DNA of 64,000 nt. It comes from Blasia pusilla (taxonomy: Eukaryota > Marchantiophyta > Marchantiopsida > Blasiales). The position numbers and the translations under genes were made by a program. The stretch lies in contig CM114272.1 of assembly GCA_050084515.1 (NCBI GenBank), positions 24,552,001 through 24,616,000 on the forward strand, given 5' to 3'. The notes beneath the pieces are model-generated. The model ran no database searches, was not told the DNA's origin, and was given only the letters and a program-made list of their open reading frames with translations. Shown here piece by piece: positions 22,900-34,559 of the stretch (its first letter is position 1; each line of letters begins with the position of its first letter).

Positions 22900-25490
22900 C
22901 AAAGTTACCCCCAAACTGCACCCTACTGACCCTCTATGTTGTCGACATAGTAGAACTCACTAAGATATGACAACTTAAAAGATTTCTTCTTAGAGTCCTC
23001 CTCTTTCTCTTTCTTCCCCCTTTGTTGATCCTCCTCTTCAACAAGGAGTCCATACATCATGAAACTTTATTGCAACATGAACTGAAGTGTCACAGACCAT
23101 AACAAAAAAAACTTTTCAAATGGTGATCTACACAAGGATTTAAAAATCATAAATCCGGCCTAATTTTGTCTCCTAATTATGGTTTAATCGTAGAAGAAAA
23201 TATGATAGATCAAAATTGTTCGAGTGGAAGAAGGCCTTTCCACCACCAACTCCTCCAAGTTTTAGCTCAATCCAATGGTGGGGACCTATAGCTCATCAAG
23301 GTGAACATGAAAATCCAAAGAAGACTTGAAACATTTCTTCTTAAAATCCTCCCCTTGCTCTTTCTTCCCACTTTGTTGACCCTTCACTTATATTAGCTTG
23401 AAGACCTGACTAGTGCAAATGCTCTCACGTACTCTAAGATGAAGGTGACAATTTAATGAGAAATATCAAATATGGACATTCCCTTACGAATAGACTGGTA
23501 CATAGACAACAAAATTTTTAATTGTATATATATATATATATATATATATGGAAATTATAAATAAATGGAAATTTGAAGTGGTGTTAAATACCATATGGGC
23601 ATTCTTCCTAATCTAGATGTGACCATATATGGATAATTCATATTGGGAAGGGTTAGTGTTTTTGTAATATAGTGCCTTAATACTTCACTCAAAAAGTGAG
23701 AAAAAAATAAATCCCAAGATAAATGAGAAAAATTATATAATTGAAACATGAAATTATAAAAAACATAAGTCATTGTTTATGACTCACAAATACTAGAAAA
23801 GTGAGGAGTTATGACTTAAATATGACTAAAAGGTATTGCTAACTACTTGTATCACATGTAGATGACTAGGTGAGTAGCACAATCCTAAAATTAATGACTA
23901 AATCAATGAGTCATAATTTGAATTATTATTTCCGTCAATCATTTAAATACTCTTAGTTATAAAAATCTTTCATTTCTTCTAGTGAATGGTTGAGTATTTG
24001 AGGCCTGGCCCAAGACTTTCGCTTGCAAAGATTAAGGTCGAGAGTGCTTTGCAGAAAGGCGAAGAGGAGTATAAGTTGAAGTCTTCAACGGTTAGCCTCC
24101 TTCCTTGAAAGAGAGCCTTCGATTTTTTTTTAAAAGTTACCCTATGTTTACAGTTAAGAGAAGAATGGAAAAGGAGAAGATATAGGTTTAGTTGTTAAAT
24201 AATTTTTTATTCTCAATTTTTTTCTCAGTCTCTCTGCTAGTTACCAACTTCAAGCTCATTTCTATTAAAATTTTCAATCTCCATGAAAAATTCCCAATTC
24301 TCTCTTCGGTAAAAATTTTCCCATCTTTTGTAATCTTTTGTACCACACTTTGGAGGGAATTTTAAATGAGAATTAGATGTTTAAAATTTTTTAGGTCAAA
24401 AGAATATTTTTCCAATTATTTGAGGTTAGAAATTTCATTCATTAAAATAAAAGGGATTCCATTTTTTCTCATTATAAAAAATATTCAGCTAGAAATATAC
24501 CTATGTTATCAATTATTTAATTCCTTGCATATTAAAGTCTTTAATTTCCACATGTTTATGAAAACTTCAATTGGTACTTCTTAGTTTCTTGGGATTGCCA
24601 TAGATTTCCAACGAAAAATCTTTCAAGTTAAATTTCCATGAAAAATATTCAGCCACAAATACCCAAATGGGAAAAATTTTCATATCACACATCCATGGTT
24701 GAAAATATTTTTATAAAAAAAAGCAAATAATTTTTTTTTTCCCATTTTTGAAACTTCATTGGATCATTTTGCTATCTCTCCTATTAGAACGGGTGCATAT
24801 CTATATTATTGTTAGTGACACCCTTTTAGGAGTAAGCACTTCTTGGCTCGACACGTGTTCTCTATGGTGGTCTCCTACTCCCAACACCTATTCCATCTAA
24901 CTTTATGACTTATATCGCTAACTCGGACTACGTGGGTGTCCCAATGTTTAAATCTGACGATCCAATGAAAGTGCACGAGTTAGATGCACTTTCATTGGAT
25001 CAACATATTAAAAAATTAATTTTGATAATTATCAAAATGAATGATGTGAATATAAAGAATCTATGTCTAAACACATGTGACCCAATCATGGAATTATTTT
25101 GTCGAGCTATTCGCCACCTCGAGACACTCGTTAGGTTTTTTTTCTTCTCTTTGTCTAATCTATAATGTAATTAATTAAGGTCCCTACCAGTCGATTTCGA
25201 GTGCAAGTTAACATCTCAACTGTCATGGCTGTGCTCTCATTTCTTCTCTCATGGCTACTCCCGTATGTTAATGCTCTCCATGCCTTATTAGCATTTTTTC
25301 CATTTTCTTTTTTCTCCCGCAGCGTTAGTATTTTATCTAACGGCCCCTACATGTATTTTTCCTTTAGCATATCCTCGTGTCCCACGTATTTAGTAACCAA
25401 TTTCTCCCCCCTCACGTATAAAGAGCCGTATATCTTGAATTTTGGTTAAAAAAACTCAAACCCATTAATAATCAATTTCTTCCCCTCCCC
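22900..25490. other. AT-rich intergenic DNA with (TA)n
   Basis: No gene is supported. A (TA)n run lies at 23524-23549. A 17-base-arm hairpin lies at 24959-25001. The frame 24905-25165 starts just before that hairpin and reads through it, but has no recognised domain. Confidence 0.5.
24959..25001. repeat. perfect 17-base hairpin, 9-base loop
   Basis: The left arm 24959-24975 (GATCCAATGAAAGTGCA) is exactly complementary to 24985-25001. It is isolated in AT-rich DNA. Confidence 0.9.
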
Positions 25491-25494
25491 CCAC

Positions 25495-26945
25495 GCACCC
25501 GGTTGGACAGGCCTAGCTTTTGGCGCCGCTAGGACATAGAACTACGGTGGGAAAATACAGGACTCGCTTTTTGCGCGGTCCGCGTGGACGGCGGATTCGA
25601 GTAGTGGTAGGAGACGGAGGATAACGGAGCCCGGGATTGCTGGGAACCTGTGACAGCAAAATTGTCGAGGGGGTAAGTAATTATTGAGCACCACGACCGG
25701 CGCGGACAGGGCGGCAGCAGCTGCACAGATGTGAGAGTAGTCACGACCGAGGCTGGAGACAGTGGATATTCCCGCCGCTCTTTCGTTCGCAGCAGATTGG
25801 ATTCTGGTGGCAGAAAGGTTATGTTCTGCTTGTGTATTGGATGCCACCCTATGAACCTGCCGATTTCACCGCCGTGGTTGCGGTCTCACTTGTCTCCTCG
25901 CCGGCGAGCCTGCTTGTTCTTCCCGATGGTTTGATGCTCTTCCTTGAATTGTTGGGGATGTTGTCTGGCGCTGCCGGGCGCTGAGATCGGCTACGGCTTC
26001 TGAGTTCCGCGGGGTTTCCACGCTGCTACGCAACTCGCTTCGAGACTGGAAACTCGTCACAGAGTTAACGCTGCACCTCCATTCCCTCGTTGCTGCAGTC
26101 GTCAACAACAGTGCCCGAAGGTCCAGTGCTCAAGTGCAGGGATTGGTTTCTTCCGTAGTTTTCGGATAGACCGGATCCAGACCGTGGGCCATTGAGTGAA
26201 TGGACCAGTGCCTCTATTTTGTGCGTGGACGAGGAAATCCGAGGAAATGTTGAATGTCTGAATGAAATTCGGTGACCAAATGGATCCTCTCCGCTGGAAC
26301 TCACGGGATGGCCGGGGAAGTTACCCGGCAACGTTTCTCTATGGCTGTCACTGTCGAGAAGGTTAATGAAAGCTCGTTAATCACCTCTGGGTGTGTGGCG
26401 GTGAAGAATTTAGAAGTCCCCATACTTCCATCATCTCAGTTTGGTTTAACACAGCGGTGTGGGTCACCATCACTCCCTTCTATTTTCGAGAATGAGACTC
26501 CTACAAACTGCCCCAGATTAGTGACATCTATCTCCCAAGAATGCGCAGGTGATCGAACTCTTCTATACTGTGTTGGAATCTTATGTCTGTCAACACCAGT
26601 TGGCTGTTTGACGTGAAATCGAACCTATAAGGGTAGATCTCATGGCGAGGTCTGTAAAATACTGAGAAGTTCGTGTTGGACGAATTATTGATTTCCTTTC
26701 TTGATGCGATTTAACTGAAAATGGAGATCCAGCTGTAAATGAGGATCTTACACCAGTAGAGGAAATTGGTTCAGCAAGTAATGCAAACTTGGAGAGCTAG
26801 GCCTCGCTGTATCAGTAAATGTTGCGAATCGATTATTCATGGAACGTAGTTGTGGAGTTCTTCCAGGTTAGGACCTTCTACCCTTCACGACAGGGGATCT
26901 GAATTGGGGCGAGACCATTCTGGACCTCGGCATTGGAAACAAGCG
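25495..26945 (+). promoter_or_regulatory. presumed promoter and 5' UTR of the O-fucosyltransferase gene
   Basis: Composition shifts sharply from AT-rich to GC-richer DNA at about 25495, and this persists into the gene. No frame here shows a domain. Upstream introns in the leader are possible. No TATA box can be fixed with confidence. Confidence 0.4.
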
Positions 26946-29900
26946 ATGACAGCGAGTCTCAAGTCTGTGATGGGAAGGCGCCTGTGGCCTGGCCTAATCT
27001 TGCTGCTATGCATGATCTCTCTCCTTCATCGGGCGAAAGAGCAATCACGAATCCCCTCGCAATTTACGAATACCCAGGTTCCTCCTGTCTCTACTCTCTG
27101 CGATTTTGGTTTCTGCATTTGTTTTAGTCTTCCTGGAAACTGGAAAGTTGCTGTTGTGAAGGAAATGACATTATCTTGCTGACTTGGGAACACTGGACTT
27201 GATAGCGGCCTCGGGTTTTAGTTGATTCCGTCATGTACTCTCAGAGTCAATCAGGGTGCTCTCTTTGAATGGGAGAGACTTATCTCTTAATGTTTAAAAC
27301 AGACGTAATCAACCTCATTAGACAGTCAAGCATTTGTGCCATCATGTCTCTAGCAACAACGCCTACGCAAGACATTTCGGCAGCTCGATATGCGGAATCC
27401 AACTTTTTGGCGTCCGCAGAAAATACGTCGTGTGTATCAAAACTGTCATAGTGGGAACAGTTTCTTTTTCTCTCTCCATTTGTCGCTGGCATGTTCTGTG
27501 GTGAAACAAGAGGGATTTATAGCCACTCTCCATGGTGAGGTCAAAATTCATGTGCGGTTGTCTTCTTTGTATAATTGTATCATGGAGTGTAGATGAAATT
27601 CTATTTCTTTGAACTCCTACCATGCTATTAACCCAGTTTTTGAATAGTATTCAAATTCTTCTTTTCCTGACTTGGGAAATGGTTACGGATAGTATCCGTC
27701 CGATAATTTTGGTATTTCAAATGTGCTGCAAAAGTTGTTAGGATTGGGAAGCATGTGTCTGTTCTGTCAGCATTTCTGTCATATGTCACGATTTGGTCAG
27801 AGGAATTCTGTGTTGAAGGGGGATGCGGATGTTTCATGATCCATCTCGGATGTAATTCTTGTCCATGTTGGTCTATGGTTGCAAGGCTACGACAGGAAAG
27901 ACATCATGAGTACAGTCCGATAATGCAGCTGGTTGGTTTTTGTGTGTAGATTTCCGTGAATAAACTATGGGCTACTGCTCCCTCTCTGGGTTGGCAGGGA
28001 TCGTGTGTTACAAGATCTTCAGCCTGGTGTACGGACCAAACTTGTCAACATTACTCATACTACTTTCAATCTGTTCTTCAGAAACGTACTAGTCTGAGCT
28101 GGATGAGACGACCATATGGATTTGTTCAAATATGCACCAATTTCGGCAAACGAATTTGGTGCACTTCCTTTTTAGCCATGATTAACCAGGGTCTTTTTGT
28201 GACGGATTTTTCCAACTGTATGAATATCTTAAAGTGGAATCTGAAGTCATCTTGGTCTTACACTCATTTCTGATTGTACATTAAGTTTCGGAGTTGGTTG
28301 ATTACTTTTTTTTCTTTATTTTTTTTTGTCTGTAGTGCTACCCAGAAAGAGCAATGGGTATCTGGTGGTTCGCTGCAACGGTGGCTTGAATCAACAGCGT
28401 AGTGCTGTGAGTTTCTGTTTGGCTTATCACTGCTGAGATTGTTCATGTCATCTCCATCTAAATGTCTTGTCGAGGGTTGTGGACACATAAATGTTACGTT
28501 TGTCCAAATTGATATCCTGGTAAATGTCTTGTGATAGATCTGCAACGCAGTCCTGGCTGCCCGCCTCCTGAATGCCACTTTGGTGTTGCCCCGCCTTGAC
28601 ACAAATTCCTTTTGGCATGATGAAGGGTGAGGTGCTCTTCTCAGTTTATCTTTCACAAGTCACTTTCTCATGGTGATTGTATTCAATATAAAAAACGTAG
28701 TTGTGCATGCATTGTCAGGGTTTCTGCACAAGGACAAACTCGAGTGTTTCTTTTCATCTCTTTGCTTGTTCAATTTCCATTTTTCACGGAAAGAGACTGA
28801 GGTGGTCAAAATTACATAATTATGTTTTGTCTATTAAAGTGCTGCAATATGCGCTTTCTGACATAACAGAGCTAGCATTACGCAGTAATGGAATGTTTCT
28901 ATTCCAGTGGCTTTTCAGGTATCTACGATGTTGAGCACTTCATCAATACTTTGGAAGGTGATGTTAGAGTTGTGAGAAATTTGCCAACAACATGGGCTGT
29001 GGGGAAGAAAAAGATGAAGCTCAAGGCCTTTCAGGTACATTCTACTTCCTCCAGTAAAGGTTTTTGACTTCTGAGTTGGGCTTTGTTTGAAATGCACGTG
29101 AATGAAAATTACCTGGTGCCGAGTAAGCAAAACATGGGAAGAATCATTTTAGGGACTGGTAGAGTAGGTAGAAATCGGTCATAAGAAGAAGGGTGGGGGA
29201 TTGATCTGTACCCGTACATTCTGAAATGATTTTTTCCCAGTTATGATTGGAGAAGATTGTGAGTAATGGTGAGAAGAATTACATGAGAATAATCCACATA
29301 TCATGGGCGTCATTCAAGTATTGCCAGAGCATCCCAAAGGCTGGTCCTATCTTACGTTGTCTCTTCGGTCTTACAGATGCAGCCTCCTCGCGATGCTCCT
29401 ACTAGCTGGTATGAGACAATTGCATTGGAAAAGATGAAAGAACATGGAGCTATCTATCTCACTCCATTTGCACATCGTCTTGATGAGAATCTGAACAATC
29501 ATGACTACCAACGTCTACGTTGTCGTGTAAACTACCATGCATTAAGGTTCAATCAGGAGGTGAGGAACTTAAGCAGCATCATTGTGGACCGACTTCGTTT
29601 GGAGGGTCCATACATATCAATTCATCTTCGATTCGAATTGGACATGTTGGCATTTGCAGGGTATGTAACAATATGGACATTCCCCAGGGCTGCCATGAAA
29701 ATTCTCACTGAAGAAAAGGGAGGACAGATTATGTAGATTTTGCAAATCGGGGCTTGTTGATGATGAACATCACTACCTCTTCGACTGCACCTTTCACGAT
29801 CACATTAGGCTTGACTTCCCGGATCTCTTTGTTCACCGAGCTCCCAGGGTCCTCCCGTTCATGACTAGACAGAATCAGACTCAGATTGCTAAATTCTTGC

Positions 29901-31944
29901 ATAGTTGTGTGAAGACCAGGGACACTCACCTGGCTCTGAGGACCCCTTAGGCCTTCGCTGGTGCTTGCTCTCTCTCCAAAATTGTTGTTAAGTCTCAATA
30001 CTAAGTCCCATGGCCCTGTGGGGTCCCCGTGGACAATAAATCTATTCATTCATTCCTAACTATTCTTGATTCATCATGTAAATAATAAAAGTAGGAATTA
30101 ACTTCTTTGGTGAAATCAATTGCTGCTGAAGTGTTGGTAGAGCGGATCACATTTTTCCAAGGATAGATGATCAGACAATCTCAAAGAGCTTCAAGACACC
30201 ATGTAGAGAGTAGAGTCATGGCCTCGTCAGTCATAGAGTTATGTGATTGATCATATGTGGCAAGCTTTATGAGCAATTCTCTGTGAGTGCGCAGGTGTTT
30301 TGACATTTTTACCCCTGAGGAGCAGGAGATACTTAAGGAGTACCGTAAAAAGAACTTTGCGGAGAAGAATTTGGAGTACACTCATAGGCGCCTAATCGGA
30401 AAATGTCCATTAACGCCAGAAGAGGTTGGTGTTTTTGTGTTGGTTAGTTTTTAAAAGCAAAATAAAAAAGAAGAAGCTATTTAAACTTTTAGAACATATT
30501 TTAAGGGAATGGTAGTTTTTATTAAATTAAATTAAACTAGTGAATAAAACTTGTGATTTGTGAAGGATGCCTGTTGCCTGCGTGGTATGTGCGATAATAG
30601 TCCTTTCACTACAATACAATCAAGAGCATTTTGGACACTATTATTTCCCAAGGAGAGTTGCCCTAGGACTTACCTTCTACGTTCTTGCTCTGTCTTAATT
30701 TGAGAACACCATGAGATAATGGATGCGCAATTGTACCTTCAGGACTTGTTTTCAACAGCACATATTGCATTGCAATCAGATATTTTTAATTTTCGATGAT
30801 CACTGAATCTCCTTAAGATTGATATTATTATGTGCCGATGGCATTAGGTCTTTTGAATTATGGAGAGAAAAAAGGAAATCAGAATTGGGACAAAAGTGGA
30901 TGTGAAAACCCATCAAGATTACAAAATGGGGAGACTCAAAGAGTCAATGAACTCCAAGGCCACAATCAGGGCTGGACAGAAAAGAGAGTGATTGCAATTC
31001 TTGGAGTTTGTGAAGGCAGCTTTTGTCATGTTTCCATAGTGTTCTCAAGTGCAGATTAATATTTTTGTACAGCTTGCATGGCATCTTATCGGTTATCTTA
31101 TCTCAAGAATGCTTTGCTGAAATGCTTAGAATGCCCAGAAATTGGTCTCATGTGTGACCAATTAGACGATCCACTTTATTATGTCTGCTTTTATCAGAGG
31201 TGGAAGTGGAGAGTTTTCTGAATACTACACTTGCGATGATACACGTCTCTGGTTTCACAATCTCTGTCAAAACTTCTCTGGTTTCTGAGAAGTTAGTGAT
31301 TTCTTCTGCTGATGTTGGTGCACATTGGTTACTGACAGGTTGGCCTTTTTCTACGTGCAATGGGCTTTGAGAACTCAACCCGTATATATGTAGCTGCTGG
31401 AGACATTTTTGGTGGTGAAAGATTTATGAGACCTCTGCGGAATCTCTTTCCGCAGCTCGAGTCTCGGTCATCGCTTGCATCTCCAGAGGAATTGGCACTT
31501 GTCAATGCGGATGGCCATGGGTTACTTGGGCCAGCAATAGATTACATGGTTTGCCTGCTGTCGGACATATTTGTTCCAACATATGATGGTCCGAGTAACT
31601 TTGCAAACAATCTGATAGGGCAACGGCTGTACTACGGATTCCGGACAACGTTGCAGCCTGATAGGAAAGCGCTCGCCCCACTATATATTGCTTTGGAGCA
31701 AAAGTCAATTGAGAAATCTGACTTTGAGGCATCTGTGAGACGGGTGATGAGCACCAAGCCTTTGGGAGGTCCACATACTCGAGTTTCATCAGAGTCTTTC
31801 TACACCAACCCCTGGCCAGAGTGCTTTTGCAGAAACTCTTCAAGGGATAAAGTTCATCAATGCCAGACAAATCTTGTACCTACCAGCAGCAATGATGAAG
31901 ATGAAGAAGAGAACTTTGTTGATGAGTGGAATCGTACTGAGTAG
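26946..31944 (+). CDS. GDP-fucose O-fucosyltransferase family protein (plant type II membrane form)
   Basis: Eight coding exons: 26946-27077, 27950-28004, 28336-28406, 28538-28626, 28908-29034, 29377-29660, 30295-30424, 31339-31944. Every junction is GT-AG, phases agree, and the total is 1494 bases (497 residues), normal for the family. The start at 26946 puts basic residues before a hydrophobic segment (residues about 13-27, LWPGLILLLCMISLL), a type II signal anchor, so a Golgi enzyme is expected. Visible landmarks: WATAPSLGW, NGYLVVRCNGGLNQQR (start of the nucleotide-sugar domain), NSFWHDEG, IYDVEHFI, ISIHLRFELDML (the HLRFE box with its conserved Arg, near residue 240), KCPLTPEE, IYVAAGDIFGG, SDIFVPTYDG and NPWPECFC near the C-terminus. 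The family transfers fucose from GDP-fucose; the acceptor cannot be told from sequence. The acidic tail is unusual but short. Exon 2 is the least certain, supported by frame and the WATA motif. Confidence 0.9.
29726..30056 (+). mobile_element. LINE 3' end inserted in intron 6 of the fucosyltransferase gene
   Basis: A 74-codon frame (29726-29950) reads LCRFCKSGLVDDEHHYLFDC, then HDHIRLDFPDLF, and ends at TAG. C-x2-C ... D-E-x-H-x4-C followed by a Tyr/His-x-x-x-R block is the zinc-knuckle region at the extreme C-terminus of many non-LTR retrotransposon ORF2 proteins. A short 3' sequence then ends in TATTCATTCATTC (about 30040-30055), a simple-repeat tail typical of some LINE clades. The copy has the host gene's orientation, is strongly 5'-truncated, and sits between the exon 6 donor and the exon 7 acceptor, so it is spliced out. 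Confidence 0.7.
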
Positions 31945-34120
31945 TGATAGTATGGATCTGGCAAATTGTAGTATGCAGGGCATTTTCTCCCGTTGTATGG
32001 CTGAAGACTTGACAGGGAGTTCAAGCCTTATTCCACAGTTTAGGGTCTCAAATTGAATGATGCATCTGTAGTATGATCGAGTAGGGTACATTATGATTAA
32101 AAGCGGTGTTTTCCTTGATGTGGAAAGCGTCTTTGAAAAAGCTATAGATGTGCGGAAATGGCATATGAACTATTTCCGTACCTTTTACTTCATTGAAATA
32201 TTTTGTAAATGTATATGCTCACTCTTTTATGAGAGTGTCGAAAGGTCTTCCATATTAAAAATTTAAGAGATGGTGGTGGTATCTTTACTCGTTGCAAAAA
32301 TTTCAACCCCCCCTGCAATGGAGGAGGGGATTATGTAAAATGTTGCGGTAAATCTAGACAATAACAGTGGCCGTTAATTCGGAAATGGAAATGGAAATTC
32401 GAGATATGGGGAATGATATTATAGTATAATGCACTCGGAGGAAATCTGCATAAGTATGGTCCTCACCTCACAGCTGCAAGTGCACTTGCAGTTGGAGTGT
32501 ACATGTTGGACATGTGCATACGCAATAGAAGACATATATCACAGCAGTTCTGCTACTTGTAGATATGATAGCTATTAGATGTGTAAGAAAGCTTCATCTG
32601 AATTTTATAATCACAGAGCATATTGATATCCAGCATTTCTGCTACTTGTGAAAACGGTCACAAATGAATTTAAATTATGTAGGGATATCCAATATAGATA
32701 AGCTAATCCGTGTGCTTGGCGATAGAGCGTATAGATTCAACCTAAAAGAAAGCTCCAACTGAATTTTATTGTGGTGTAGTTGGAATGGTCATTCGAAGGA
32801 GGAATGTATCTCCGTCTTCAGGTGTGGACTTCAATCAGAACTACTAGTTAGGATGATGAGCACAAAAATGATTTTTGAAAAATAATTATATTTTTCATTT
32901 CAAAAATCATAATTTTCACTTTCTAAAATTTCAGCAGAATAACAATATTCTACTCTTCTAAGCAACTTTACCCTTCAATGTAAATAATACTCCACTCCCT
33001 TAAATAATTCCTTCCTTCCATAGAATTTTAAATAATATTCCTCCCCCCCCCCTCTATTCCTCCCATCAAAATGAAAATTAATTAAATTATTATTTATTCT
33101 TAATTGACGGAATTATTTCTCTTTTCCATTCAAATTCATTTTCCCTTCCAAACTATCAAGTATGAATTAAGAAAAATAATTTCAAGATTGTTACTATTTT
33201 TTGTTTATCTCACTATTTTATCTTATTATGTATATAGGTTCCTCAATTATGATAAAAATAATAAATAAAAATAAAAATAAGATAAACTTGATATCCTCTT
33301 ACTTCAATACTAAATGGTTTGAGAAAATGACGTACCAAAGGTGGCATCTCATTCTCCAAATGGGCTTCTCGAAAACCATGATGTCAAAGAGTCACCCGGA
33401 TTGCTATGGTCTAGGGTTAAATATCCCTAATATATTCTTGACGCCCATCATTTCTATGGGCATGTGATATTATGATTATATTCTTGTACAAAATGAATTT
33501 AACACAATCTTAACAATTACATGTGGCATCCATTGCTTCTCATGTTATGATGTTATCTCAAATTAGTGCCCTCCAATGTATGCAACTTCTTTGTGTGATA
33601 TTATGATGGTTGTATCCCAAGTCACTACCAACCGATTTGTGTGGCGTATTCGCTTCATGGACCCCATGCCTATCTTGGTTGTTTGCTGGACCCCCATACC
33701 CAATAATCTCGGAAAGTTTTTGAATTCCCATGGTATTTTGGTTGAGGAGTCCTATTAAATATTCCTCCTCCCCCCCTTTTTCCTTTCTATATCTTCCTTC
33801 CTAGGTATCTCTTCAATTTCACCATATTGCCCTTCTTCTTTCTCAATCATTCTCGCGTTTATGTTTTTATCCGCCAAATTCCTTTTTCCTTTTTTTGGTT
33901 TCACCTCTTTGTGTGTTTCTCTCTTTCTCCTCTAATTTCATTCTTTCTCTCATTGGGAAACAAAAAATTATTTAAAGGAGATGGGGAACCCAACAGAAGT
34001 ACAAGGAGGGAGACTCAAAGAATTGGGGAACACCTAGGCCGTACCCGGGCGGGGACACAAAGAAAAAGGGAAAACCCCCTAAAAGCTAACCTCACCAAGA
34101 GCATAAAAAATATTAACGAC
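31945..34120. other. 3' UTR, then AT-rich intergenic DNA
   Basis: The fucosyltransferase 3' UTR starts at 31945; its end is not fixed by a clear AATAAA. Beyond about 32300 the DNA is AT-rich with C and T homopolymers (33046, 33770). Frames at 33201-33467 and 33827-34126 have no recognised domain. Confidence 0.5.
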
Positions 34121-34122
34121 AC

Positions 34123-34536
34123 CTAAAGGGGCATGATAATCGGTAATATATAAGAGGGCCTACAACAATAACGTCTCCCACTTGCCTCAGAAGCCGACGG
34201 GGCTTGGGCATAGTACAAAGTGATGGAGACTCGTTCTCTACAATATAAGTGCGTAGAAGCTAACGACAACCCGTCTCTCAAGTGGAGAAGATGAGCATAG
34301 TTGACAGCGAAAGTGTCAAACCACTCCATAGCCCCATACATGTTAATGGTTATTGGGACGAATCGATGCCCTTCGTGAAGACGCCTATAAGATTGTATCT
34401 TTTTCATTGGCATTGCTGCCACGGCCCCTCCTTGTAGCCATCTCCCTTGTGCCACCACGTGTCGCCAAATTAACTCTTGTGCAGGATCTTTAATTACGAC
34501 CTCGTCCACCACCATGGGAGGTATATATGGACACAC
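34123..34536 (-). pseudogene. possible LINE reverse-transcriptase C-terminal fragment
   Basis: A 137-codon minus-strand frame. Its middle reads FVPITINMYGAMEWFDTF...RERVSITLYYAQA. This follows an F-x-P-x-x-x-E/N-x-x-G-x-x-x-x-x-x-D-x-F ... R-x-R-VS-x-x-L-x-x-x-QA pattern I associate with the end of LINE-type ORF2 proteins in plants and algae. The WRHVVAQGRW block nearer its N-terminus is unplaced. An isolated fragment with no RT core nearby. Confidence 0.35.
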
Positions 34537-34559
34537 AACCCTTGATATTCATTTTTTCT

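Noticed and set aside
26850-26945. Longer N-terminus of the fucosyltransferase
   Set aside because: The longer frame opens with TTG, not ATG. The ATG at 26946 places a basic segment directly before the membrane anchor, as expected.
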